From Yeosuana marina (GTDB lineage: Bacteria; Bacteroidota; Bacteroidia; Flavobacteriales; Flavobacteriaceae): 64,000 bases of DNA. The notes under the pieces are model-generated. The model ran no database searches and had not been told where the DNA came from. It saw only the letters and a program-made list of their open reading frames with translations. Position numbers and translations under genes: made by a program. Of the stretch, positions 25,166 to 32,534 are shown one piece after another. Numbering within the stretch: the stretch's first letter is position 1; each line of letters opens with the position of its first letter. Where the stretch lies: NCBI RefSeq assembly GCF_011762485.1, contig NZ_JAAKGI010000027.1, forward strand, positions 1 to 64,000, written 5' to 3'.

Positions 25166-27226
25166 TTGAAAAATACTGTAGAAGTACCTTTAGCAAAGAA
25201 ACAACCAAAAGAATTAAAAATTCATTCTGATGTAAGAATTGATAATTATTATTGGTTGAATGACAGAGAAAATCCAGAGGTTATAGATTATTTAAATTCA
25301 GAAAACGACTATACCAAGCAGATGATGTCTCATACCGAAGATTTTCAAAACGCATTGTTTGAAGAAATGAAAGGTAGAATTAAAGAAGATGACTCAACAG
25401 TTCCTTATAAATTAAATGGATATTGGTATATTACTAAGTATGAAAAAGGAAAGGATTATCCTGTTTATATAAGAAAAAAAGAACTTTTAACAGCTCCAGA
25501 AGAAATTCTATTTGACTGTAACGAGATGGCTAAAGATTTTTCTTATTTTAATTTAGGAAGTATTGCTATTAGTCCAGATAATATATTAGCGTGTTTTTCT
25601 ACGGATACAGTGAGTAGAAGGCAATATACTATTCAAATAAAAAATTTGGTTACTGGAGAAGTTTATCCAGATAAAATATTAAACACCACTGGTAGTGCTA
25701 CTTGGGCCAATGATAATAAAACGTTGTTTTATTCAATGAAAGACGAAGTAACACTTCGTTCTCATAAAATATTCAAACATAAACTTCATAGTGGAACCAA
25801 GAATGATGAATTAGTGTTTCATGAAAAAGACGAAACCTATAATACCTTTGTTTATAAATCAAAATCAAGAAAATACATCATTATAGGATCTTCAAGTACT
25901 TTGACTTCTGAATATAGAATTTTAAATGCAGATACGCCCGATGATGCCTTTAAGATTTTTCAAAAACGTTTACGTGAGTTAGATTATAGTATTGCGCATT
26001 ATAAAGATCACTTTTATATTATTGCTAATAGCGACGGAGCTACTAATTTTAAACTCTTAAAAGTCAACGAAACTCAAACTCAAAAAGAATTTTGGGAAGA
26101 CGTAATTCCTCATCGAGATCATGTTTTAATTGAGGATATTGAGATTTTTAAAGATTATCTAGTGGTTAATGAACGTGAAAACGGATTGAATAAGTTGCGT
26201 ATTATGAGTTGGAACGGAACGGAAGATTACTATCTGCCTTTCAATAGCGAAACCTATAGCACCTATATTGGTAATAATCCTGATTTTGATAGTGAAGTGT
26301 TACGTTACGGTTTTAACTCGCTTACCTCTCCAAGTGCTGTTATTGATTATAATTTTTATACTAAACAAAGTGAGATAAAAAAAGAACAAGAGGTTCTTGG
26401 TAACGATTTCAATAAAAATGATTACGAATCTAAGCGCATTTGGGCTACAGCAAGAGATGGTGTAAACGTACCAATATCAATAGTATATAAAAAAGGAATT
26501 CAATTAAATGGAGAAAATCCATTACTCTTGTATGCCTATGGGTCTTATGGTTCGACGACAGACCCATCGTTTTCAACGATAAGATTAAGTTTGTTAAACA
26601 GAGGTTTTATTTATGCCATTGCTCATGTACGTGGTGGTGAGTATTTAGGTAGAGAATGGTATGAAAACGGTAAACTTTTATCAAAACTTAATACGTTTTA
26701 TGATTATATAGATTGTTCAAAATTTTTAATAGAACAAAAGTATACGTCAAATAAGCATTTATATGCTTACGGCGGTTCTGCTGGAGGTTTGCTTATGGGA
26801 GCCATAATAAATATGAATCCTGAATTATACAACGGCGTTTTGGCTGCTGTTCCTTTTGTGGATGTAGTTACCACGATGCTAGATGATACAATTCCTTTAA
26901 CAACAGGAGAATATGATGAATGGGGAAATCCAAATCAATTAGAGTATTACAAGTATATGAAATCATATTCACCTTACGATAATGTTCAAGAGAAGGAATA
27001 TCCTAACATGTTAGTAACAACAGGTTTATATGATTCTCAGGTACAATATTGGGAACCAGCTAAATGGGTTGCTAAGCTAAGAGATTTAAAAAAAGACTCA
27101 AATAAACTCCTATTACACGTAAATATGGATTCGGGTCATGGAGGGGCTTCTGGGCGTTTTGAAAGCATCAAAGAAGTGGCTTTGGAATATGCGTTTTTAC
27201 TAGATTTAGAAGGAATTCATTGCTAA
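25166..27226 (+). CDS. S9 family oligopeptidase (protease II-like)
   Basis: This 686-residue prolyl-oligopeptidase-fold enzyme has an N-terminal beta-propeller (about 60-400) and a C-terminal alpha/beta hydrolase domain. The nucleophile motif is YGGSAGG, and late YDSQVQYWEP and DSGHGG blocks supply the Asp and His of the triad. Presence of ANVRGG-like AHVRGGEYLGR and ENPLLLYAYGSYG places it near oligopeptidase B. No signal peptide is seen. The start is a TTG: the next ATG is about 50 codons in and would delete the conserved DNYYWLNDRENPEV block, so TTG at 25166 is preferred. Confidence 0.92.
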   Translation: MKNTVEVPLAKKQPKELKIHSDVRIDNYYWLNDRENPEVIDYLNSENDYTKQMMSHTEDFQNALFEEMKGRIKEDDSTVPYKLNGYWYITKYEKGKDYPVYIRKKELLTAPEEILFDCNEMAKDFSYFNLGSIAISPDNILACFSTDTVSRRQYTIQIKNLVTGEVYPDKILNTTGSATWANDNKTLFYSMKDEVTLRSHKIFKHKLHSGTKNDELVFHEKDETYNTFVYKSKSRKYIIIGSSSTLTSEYRILNADTPDDAFKIFQKRLRELDYSIAHYKDHFYIIANSDGATNFKLLKVNETQTQKEFWEDVIPHRDHVLIEDIEIFKDYLVVNERENGLNKLRIMSWNGTEDYYLPFNSETYSTYIGNNPDFDSEVLRYGFNSLTSPSAVIDYNFYTKQSEIKKEQEVLGNDFNKNDYESKRIWATARDGVNVPISIVYKKGIQLNGENPLLLYAYGSYGSTTDPSFSTIRLSLLNRGFIYAIAHVRGGEYLGREWYENGKLLSKLNTFYDYIDCSKFLIEQKYTSNKHLYAYGGSAGGLLMGAIINMNPELYNGVLAAVPFVDVVTTMLDDTIPLTTGEYDEWGNPNQLEYYKYMKSYSPYDNVQEKEYPNMLVTTGLYDSQVQYWEPAKWVAKLRDLKKDSNKLLLHVNMDSGHGGASGRFESIKEVALEYAFLLDLEGIHC

Positions 27227-27305
27227 TAAAAAAAAATATTCTATTTTTGTTTGGTTTTAGGCTATAATTATTTTCATGCAAAATTGTAGCTTTTAAAAAA
27301 CATTT

Positions 27306-28346
27306 ATGAAACAAAAAAATCAAGTTTTTAACAATGTGTTAGATTTAATAGGTAAAACACCACTTATTAAATTAAATAAAATCACCTCTTCTTTTAAAGG
27401 TGATTTTTACGCAAAAGTTGAAGCTTTTAATCCCGGACACTCTTCAAAAGACAGAATAGCGCTTTACATTATTGAAAAAGCAGAGAAAGAAGGAATTCTA
27501 AACCCAGGAGACACTATTATTGAGACTACTTCTGGAAATACAGGATTCAGTTTAGCTATGGTAAGTGTTATAAAAGGCTATAAATGTATTCTAGCGGTAA
27601 GTTCCAAGTCATCACCAGATAAAATAGACATGTTACGATCTATTGGAGCAAAAGTGTATGTTTGTCCAGCACATGTAGCGGCAGATGATCCAAGATCTTA
27701 TTACGAAGTAGCAAAACGTTTACACCAAGAAACAAAAGGTTCTGTTTATATCAATCAATATTTTAACCAATTAAATATTGATGCACATTATAATTCTACA
27801 GGTCCAGAAATTTGGAATCAAACAGAAGGTAAAATAACACATCTTGTTGCTTGTAGTGGTACTGGAGGAACAATTTCAGGTACCGCAAAATATCTAAAAG
27901 AGCAAAATCCTAATGTAAAAATAATAGGCGTGGATGCTTATGGTTCTGTTCTTAAAAAATATCATGAAACTAATGAGTTTGATGAAAAAGAAATATATCC
28001 ATACAGAATAGAAGGTTTAGGCAAGAACTTAATTCCAACAGCAACAGACTTTAGTCAAATAGACAAATTTATTAAAGTAACAGATGAGGAAAGTGCCCAT
28101 ACGGCCAGAGAAATTTCTAAAAAAGAAGGTCTTTTTGTTGGTTATACAAGTGGAGCAGCTCTACAAGCTGTAAAACAACTTAATGAAACAGGAGAGTTTA
28201 AAAAAGGCGATATGGTTGTTGTTTTATTTCCTGATCATGGGTCACGTTATATGAGTAAAATATATAGTGATAAATGGATGAATGAACAAGGCTTTTTTGA
28301 TAGTGTAAATATTGAAGCAGCAGAAATTATTGAGTACATAAAATAA
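27306..28346 (+). CDS. Cysteine-synthase-like PLP enzyme, candidate cysteate synthase
   Basis: The 346-residue fold-type II enzyme has the PLP lysine Lys48 in [10 protein letters not shown], the [10 protein letters not shown] loop and the [10 protein letters not shown] phosphate-binding loop. This is the cysteine synthase / cystathionine beta-synthase plan without CBS domains. The variant GHSSKDR replaces the usual xSVKDR, which argues against a plain CysK. It is followed by an alpha-oxoamine synthase. In Bacteroidota sulfonolipid (capnine) synthesis, an enzyme of this family makes L-cysteate from O-phosphoserine and sulfite, and this context favours that role. A cysteine synthase remains possible. 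It has its own terminator. Confidence 0.75.
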   Translation: MKQKNQVFNNVLDLIGKTPLIKLNKITSSFKGDFYAKVEAFNPGHSSKDRIALYIIEKAEKEGILNPGDTIIETTSGNTGFSLAMVSVIKGYKCILAVSSKSSPDKIDMLRSIGAKVYVCPAHVAADDPRSYYEVAKRLHQETKGSVYINQYFNQLNIDAHYNSTGPEIWNQTEGKITHLVACSGTGGTISGTAKYLKEQNPNVKIIGVDAYGSVLKKYHETNEFDEKEIYPYRIEGLGKNLIPTATDFSQIDKFIKVTDEESAHTAREISKKEGLFVGYTSGAALQAVKQLNETGEFKKGDMVVVLFPDHGSRYMSKIYSDKWMNEQGFFDSVNIEAAEIIEYIK

Positions 28347-28362
28347 GAATAATTATAATTTT

Positions 28363-28408
28363 TAAAAGAGATAGTAATTGTTATTCTAACATAATGCTGT
28401 CTCTTTTT
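28363..28408 (+). terminator. Intrinsic terminator inside the putative capnine gene pair
   Basis: AAAGAGATAG (28365-28374) pairs with CTGTCTCTTT (28397-28406) with one T-G pair around a 22-nt loop, followed by a T run. The following gene therefore needs its own promoter. Confidence 0.7.
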
Positions 28409-28461
28409 TTATTTTATTAATAATTGAAGTCTAAAAATTATGTACAAACAATATAAATATT

Positions 28462-28469
28462 TAATTTTG
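28462..28469 (+). promoter_or_regulatory. -7 promoter box for the oxoamine synthase gene
   Basis: TAATTTTG matches TAnnTTTG and lies 125 bp before the ATG at 28594. The implied leader contains a 9-bp inverted repeat (TAAGTTAAT at 28512-28520 with ATTAACTTA at 28528-28536) that could be an operator or hairpin. Confidence 0.45.
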
Positions 28470-28593
28470 CTCCTGCTAACTAAGTAAAACTTTCAAGTAT
28501 TACAGATAACATAAGTTAATTAGATTTATTAACTTACATCACAGTCTTCTTAGTAGTCATGTTGAATTTTAATAGCAATAACATTTATTTTAA

Positions 28594-29853
28594 ATGAAAG
28601 ATTTATTTGAAAAAATTTATAAAGATAAGGGTCCGCTAGGGAAGTGGGCATCGCAAGCAGAAGGATATTTTGTGTTTCCAAAATTAGAAGGTCAAATTTC
28701 TAATAGAATGAAATTTCGTGGTAAGGATGTTATTACTTGGAGTATTAATGATTATCTAGGCTTAGCCAATCATCCTGAAGTAAGAAAGATAGATGCTGAA
28801 GCTGGTGCTGCTTACGGTTCTGCCTATCCAATGGGAGCAAGAATGATGTCTGGTCATACAGATCTTCATGAGACTTTACAAAAGGAATTGGCAGAATTTG
28901 TTAATAAAGAAGCTGCCTATCTTTTAAATTTTGGTTATCAAGGAATGGTTTCTACTATTGATGCCTTAGTTTCAAAAAATGATATTATTGTATATGATGT
29001 TGATGCCCATGCATGTATCATTGATGGTGTGCGTTTACATATGGGTAAACGTTTTACGTATAAACATAATGATGTAGAAAGTTTAGAAAAAAATCTTGAT
29101 AGAGCTACCAAAATGGCCGAACAAACCGGTGGAGGAATTTTAGTTATTTCTGAAGGCGTTTTTGGAATGCGTGGTGAGCAAGGTAGATTGAAAGAAATAG
29201 CTGCATTAAAGAAAAAATATAATTTTAGATTTCTGGTAGATGATGCTCATGGCTTCGGAACTTTAGGAAAAACAGGTGCAGGAACAGGTGAGGAACAAGG
29301 GGTTCAAGATGACATTGATGTTTATTTTGCAACATTTGCTAAATCAATGGCAGGAACGGGAGCTTTTATTGCAGCCGATCAAGAAATTATAGATTATTTA
29401 AAATATAATTTACGTTCTCAAATGTTTGCCAAATCATTGCAAATGCAATTGGTTGTTGGTGCTCGCAAGCGTTTACAGATGCTTAAAACAATGCCCGAAC
29501 TTAAAAATAAGCTTTGGGAAAATGTTAATGCACTTCAAACAGGACTTAGAAAACGAGGGTTTGATATTGGTACTACACAAAGTTGTGTAACTCCCGTTTA
29601 TTTAAAAGGAAGTATTCCTGAGGCAATGGCTTTAGTGAAAGATTTGAGAGAAAATTTCGGTATTTTCTGTTCTATCGTAGTGTATCCTGTGATACCAAAA
29701 GGAATGATTTTATTGCGCTTGATTCCAACAGCAACACATACGTTAGAAGATGTTCAAATAACACTGGATGCATTTGAATCCATACGTACAAGACTTGAAA
29801 ACGGAACTTATCAAAGGCTTTCTGCAGCGGTTATGGCTGCTATGGGAGAATAA
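28594..29853 (+). CDS. Alpha-oxoamine synthase, candidate cysteate fatty-acyltransferase (SPT-like)
   Basis: The 419-residue PLP enzyme is of the serine palmitoyltransferase / KBL / BioF family. It decarboxylatively condenses an amino acid with an acyl thioester. PLP Lys250 lies in TFAKSMAGTG, the aspartate in VDDAHGFGTLG, and YGSAYPMGARMMSGHTDLH matches the family's glycine-rich segment. The N-terminus MKDLFEKIYKDKGPLGKWASQ is that of the Flavobacteria/Bacteroides SPT-like branch. In Flavobacterium and Capnocytophaga a member of this branch joins cysteate with a fatty acid to start capnine. Serine as substrate (sphingolipid) cannot be excluded by eye. The neighbour upstream favours cysteate. 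Confidence 0.82.
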   Translation: MKDLFEKIYKDKGPLGKWASQAEGYFVFPKLEGQISNRMKFRGKDVITWSINDYLGLANHPEVRKIDAEAGAAYGSAYPMGARMMSGHTDLHETLQKELAEFVNKEAAYLLNFGYQGMVSTIDALVSKNDIIVYDVDAHACIIDGVRLHMGKRFTYKHNDVESLEKNLDRATKMAEQTGGGILVISEGVFGMRGEQGRLKEIAALKKKYNFRFLVDDAHGFGTLGKTGAGTGEEQGVQDDIDVYFATFAKSMAGTGAFIAADQEIIDYLKYNLRSQMFAKSLQMQLVVGARKRLQMLKTMPELKNKLWENVNALQTGLRKRGFDIGTTQSCVTPVYLKGSIPEAMALVKDLRENFGIFCSIVVYPVIPKGMILLRLIPTATHTLEDVQITLDAFESIRTRLENGTYQRLSAAVMAAMGE

Positions 29854-29879
29854 AAGTTTTAAAAAATAGTATAGTATAA

Positions 29880-29911
29880 AAAAAGCGCCTTTAAGTATTA
29901 AAGGTGCTTTT
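29880..29911. terminator. Bidirectional intrinsic terminator
   Basis: AAAGCGCCTTTAA (29882-29894) pairs with TTAAAGGTGCTTT (29898-29910), one G-T pair, with a T run after and an A run before. It serves both the oxoamine synthase and the convergent GNAT-fold gene. Confidence 0.88.
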
Positions 29912-29912
29912 T

Positions 29913-31031
29913 TTATAAATTTTTTCTAAATGTTTTTCGTCTTCTATACACTTCAGGCGAAAAGTGTTTCCATATTTGGTGAATGGCTATATTGTCTTCT
30001 AATTCAGGAGTTCTAAAACAGGTTTTAATCCCTTTTTCGGTAAATGTATTATAATATTCATTGAAAATTACAGCATGAACTCCTTTGTTTTGGTACTCAG
30101 GATGAATTCCTATTAGGTAAAATATAACATCTTTACTATTTTTCTTAGCATTAAGAATATGTTTAAAACCAAAAGGAAATAAACGTCCTTTAATTTTTTG
30201 TAATGCTTTGGCAAAAGCAGGCATTACAATAGCAAATCCAATTAAATTATCATCTTTGTCTACAACAAATTTGATATATTCAGGATTGACAAAACTGATA
30301 AATTTCTTTTTAAAATATTCTTTTTGAATATCTGTAATAGCAACAAAAGAGGATAATGATGCGTAACTTTTATTAAACAAGTCAAACATTTTATCAACAT
30401 AAGGCATGACTTCAGATGTTTTAGAAAATGTCAATGCTTTTAATTGATAACGACGTTTTATTAATTCTTGAGCTTTAAGAAAAAAATCAGGGTGTACATT
30501 TGCAAAAGGAAACCGACTTTCTGAATACGCTTTTTCTATTTGATAACCAGCAGAATCATAATGCTTCGCATAATACGGATAGTTGTACCATGTAATCATA
30601 GGGGCTATAGTTTCAAAGCCTTCTGTGATTACTCCAACCTTGTCAAGATTTGAAAAACCGACGGGCCCTTCAGTATAATCTAAATTATTCTCTTTCCCTA
30701 TGCGTTCAATAGTATCTAAAAGAGCTTGAGAAACCTCGATATCATCAACAAAATCAAACCAACCAAAGCGCATTTTTTTCTGATTTTGTTCTTTCACTTC
30801 TAACCAGTTAATAATAGCAGCAACACGCCCAACAAGTTTATTGTTTTTATAGGCAAGAAAAAAACGAGCTTCGGTATCATTAAATACAGGATTCTCTTTT
30901 TTGTCAAACGTTTTTAATTCCTGACTAATAATAGGTGGCACCCAAAACTTTGAATCTTTATACAATTCAAACGGAAACTTTACAAAAGCTTTTAAGTCTT
31001 TTTTAGTTTTTACTTCTTTTATTGTGATCAT
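29913..31031 (-). CDS. GNAT-fold protein, possible sulfonolipid/sphingolipid N-acyltransferase
   Basis: This 372-residue protein has no signal peptide. The C-terminal half shows a GNAT acyl-CoA-binding pattern: VDKDDNLIGFAIVMPAF, then VIFYLIGIHPEYQNKGVHAVIF with the (Q/R)xxGxx-type loop, and a final TCFRTPELEDNIAIHQIWKHF. The N-terminal half contains a second, degenerate GNAT-like part (FFLAYKNNKLVGRVAAIIN). It lies 3' to 3' against the SPT-like gene. Bacterial ceramide synthases belong to the same acyltransferase superfamily and cluster with SPT genes, so N-acylation of capnine is a reasonable hypothesis. It is not shown. It is the second gene behind the barrel protein gene. Confidence 0.65.
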   Translation of the reverse strand: MITIKEVKTKKDLKAFVKFPFELYKDSKFWVPPIISQELKTFDKKENPVFNDTEARFFLAYKNNKLVGRVAAIINWLEVKEQNQKKMRFGWFDFVDDIEVSQALLDTIERIGKENNLDYTEGPVGFSNLDKVGVITEGFETIAPMITWYNYPYYAKHYDSAGYQIEKAYSESRFPFANVHPDFFLKAQELIKRRYQLKALTFSKTSEVMPYVDKMFDLFNKSYASLSSFVAITDIQKEYFKKKFISFVNPEYIKFVVDKDDNLIGFAIVMPAFAKALQKIKGRLFPFGFKHILNAKKNSKDVIFYLIGIHPEYQNKGVHAVIFNEYYNTFTEKGIKTCFRTPELEDNIAIHQIWKHFSPEVYRRRKTFRKNL

Positions 31032-31054
31032 GTTAAAGTGAGATATCTCTGCTT

Positions 31055-32068
31055 TTAATTAAATTTTTGTACTTTTCTTTTGTGCTTTTTGTTATAATCT
31101 TCAATAACATCCGTTGTTTTTTTATTTTTTCTGGACCGTCTTTTACCTTCTTCTTTAGCTGATGCGCCATTATCAATATTTTCGTTTTTTTGTATTTTAT
31201 CTTTATGAAAGTCAAGGCGGTAGGATGCTCCAAAATTCACACTAAAAACCGACGGGGTGTCTTTAGTGTTTAGTGTAACAGCTGTATCTAATTGAAAATC
31301 TTTCCCCCATAAATAAGCACCACCAAACCTAAAAAGATTATCAGCATAAAAATCGCTTTTTATGCCTTGAGTTTCGCCAAAAATAACCCATTTAGGACTA
31401 AACGAATGGGTAAGGGTTAATATATATGAAAAATCAGATTGATCGGTTCCAATTCTATCTTTAATTAAGTTAATGACAAACACCCAACCACTATTAAAAT
31501 TATTTTGTGAAATAAGCATTACTTTCGGACTAATACCTTCAACGCCAGGAGCTGTGTAAGGATTATTTTTTGTATCATAGTTAACTCCTATATAAGCTGA
31601 AACAGCGGGTATTAAAGAACTCCATTTAAACTGATGATTTGCTTTCCAGCTATACAAATTAGGTTTATCATTTTCAGAATTTTTATAAGGGTCAAAAATT
31701 AAATATTTCGCACCTATTGTTAAGTTTTTAAAGTTTGATCGGTTTTCATCAAAAGGGACCGTTGAAAAATAAGTTTTTGTATCATTTTGGTAGGTGCCTT
31801 CAATATTAAGTTCTAATTGCTCAAGTAAAAAGCCATAACGTGCAGCAAAATCGATACCATAACCCGAAGTTTCCGTTTGTAGAGCAGGAGTTCGTTTTTC
31901 TTTAATAAAATAAGGGCCAACTTCAAATTGGGCTACTTTTGTGCCTACAGAAAAAGCACTACGAGATACGCCTGGTCTATTTGAATTTATAACATCTGTA
32001 TATTGACTATACATTTGGGTAGATACTAAAACAAACAGAATTAAAATAGTAGATTTGATAAGCTTCAT
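31055..32068 (-). CDS. Outer-membrane beta-barrel transporter-like protein
   Basis: The 337-residue product has a signal peptide (about 1-21, ending MYSQ) and then alternating amphipathic strands with the family's early NRPGVSRSAFSVG and GYGIDFAARYGF blocks. This suggests the putative transporter / phenol-degradation MetA-like barrel family of Bacteroidota. The final 60 residues are highly charged (Lys/Arg/Glu), unusual after a barrel. It is 23 bp upstream of the GNAT-fold gene on the same strand, so the two are likely co-transcribed. Substrate unknown. Confidence 0.75.
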   Translation of the reverse strand: MKLIKSTILILFVLVSTQMYSQYTDVINSNRPGVSRSAFSVGTKVAQFEVGPYFIKEKRTPALQTETSGYGIDFAARYGFLLEQLELNIEGTYQNDTKTYFSTVPFDENRSNFKNLTIGAKYLIFDPYKNSENDKPNLYSWKANHQFKWSSLIPAVSAYIGVNYDTKNNPYTAPGVEGISPKVMLISQNNFNSGWVFVINLIKDRIGTDQSDFSYILTLTHSFSPKWVIFGETQGIKSDFYADNLFRFGGAYLWGKDFQLDTAVTLNTKDTPSVFSVNFGASYRLDFHKDKIQKNENIDNGASAKEEGKRRSRKNKKTTDVIEDYNKKHKRKVQKFN

Positions 32069-32141
32069 AATTAAGGTTTTAGATTTTGATATAAATATAA
32101 AATCGTAAGGATATTCATTAATTTACGAGTTAAAGGGTTCC

Positions 32142-32149
32142 CAAATATA
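32142..32149 (-). promoter_or_regulatory. -7 promoter box for the barrel-GNAT operon
   Basis: Minus-strand TATATTTG matches TAnnTTTG, 73 bp before the ATG at 32068. No good -33 box was found. Confidence 0.4.
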
Positions 32150-32203
32150 GAGATTTTATAGTTTTTTTATCATTTTTGACTGCTTTTTCAATACATAGAA
32201 TTG

Positions 32204-32211
32204 TATTTTTG
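32204..32211 (+). promoter_or_regulatory. -7 promoter box for the DUF4834 gene
   Basis: TATTTTTG matches TAnnTTTG. A TTG lies 25 nt upstream (32176-32178), slightly too far. It is 15 bp before the ATG at 32227, which excludes longer upstream starts of that reading frame. Confidence 0.5.
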
Positions 32212-32226
32212 CTAAAAAATATTTTT

Positions 32227-32502
32227 ATGTTGCAATATGCATCCGCTACAGGGTTGGTTAGAACCATACTAATTATATTGGTTATTTATTTTGGAATAAA
32301 AATTTTAGCTAGATTGTTTTCGCCATTTCTTATAAAGTTTGTAGCTAAAAAGGCAGAAGAACGTTTTGGTGGTCAATTTGGTTCTCAACAACGACAAGAA
32401 CCTCCTAAAAAGGAAGGTGAAGTAACTATTGATAAAATGCCTAATACAAAATCTTCAAATAAAAATGTAGGAGACTATATTGATTACGAAGAAATTGATT
32501 AA
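32227..32502 (+). CDS. DUF4834-type small membrane protein
   Basis: The 91-residue protein has one membrane segment (about 6-30, RTILIILVIYFGIKILARLF) followed by a hydrophilic tail with Gln/Glu/Lys and a final acidic NVGDYIDYEEID. This layout matches the DUF4834 family of Flavobacteriia. The frame stays open upstream to a TTG at 32176, but the promoter box at 32204-32211 lies inside that extension. The ATG at 32227 is therefore used. It precedes the YfhO gene by 32 bp and may be co-transcribed. Function unknown. Confidence 0.8.
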   Translation: MLQYASATGLVRTILIILVIYFGIKILARLFSPFLIKFVAKKAEERFGGQFGSQQRQEPPKKEGEVTIDKMPNTKSSNKNVGDYIDYEEID

Positions 32503-32534
32503 TTTTCGCTATCATTGTTTTTTAACATAAATTC

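Noticed and set aside
31033..31233. 66-codon Lys-rich minus-strand ORF overlapping the end of the barrel protein gene
   Set aside because: It is another reading frame over the Lys/Arg-rich tail of the barrel protein; no start context or family.
32176..32226. TTG start extension of the DUF4834 gene
   Set aside because: A TAnnTTTG promoter box falls inside the extension, so the RNA would start after it.
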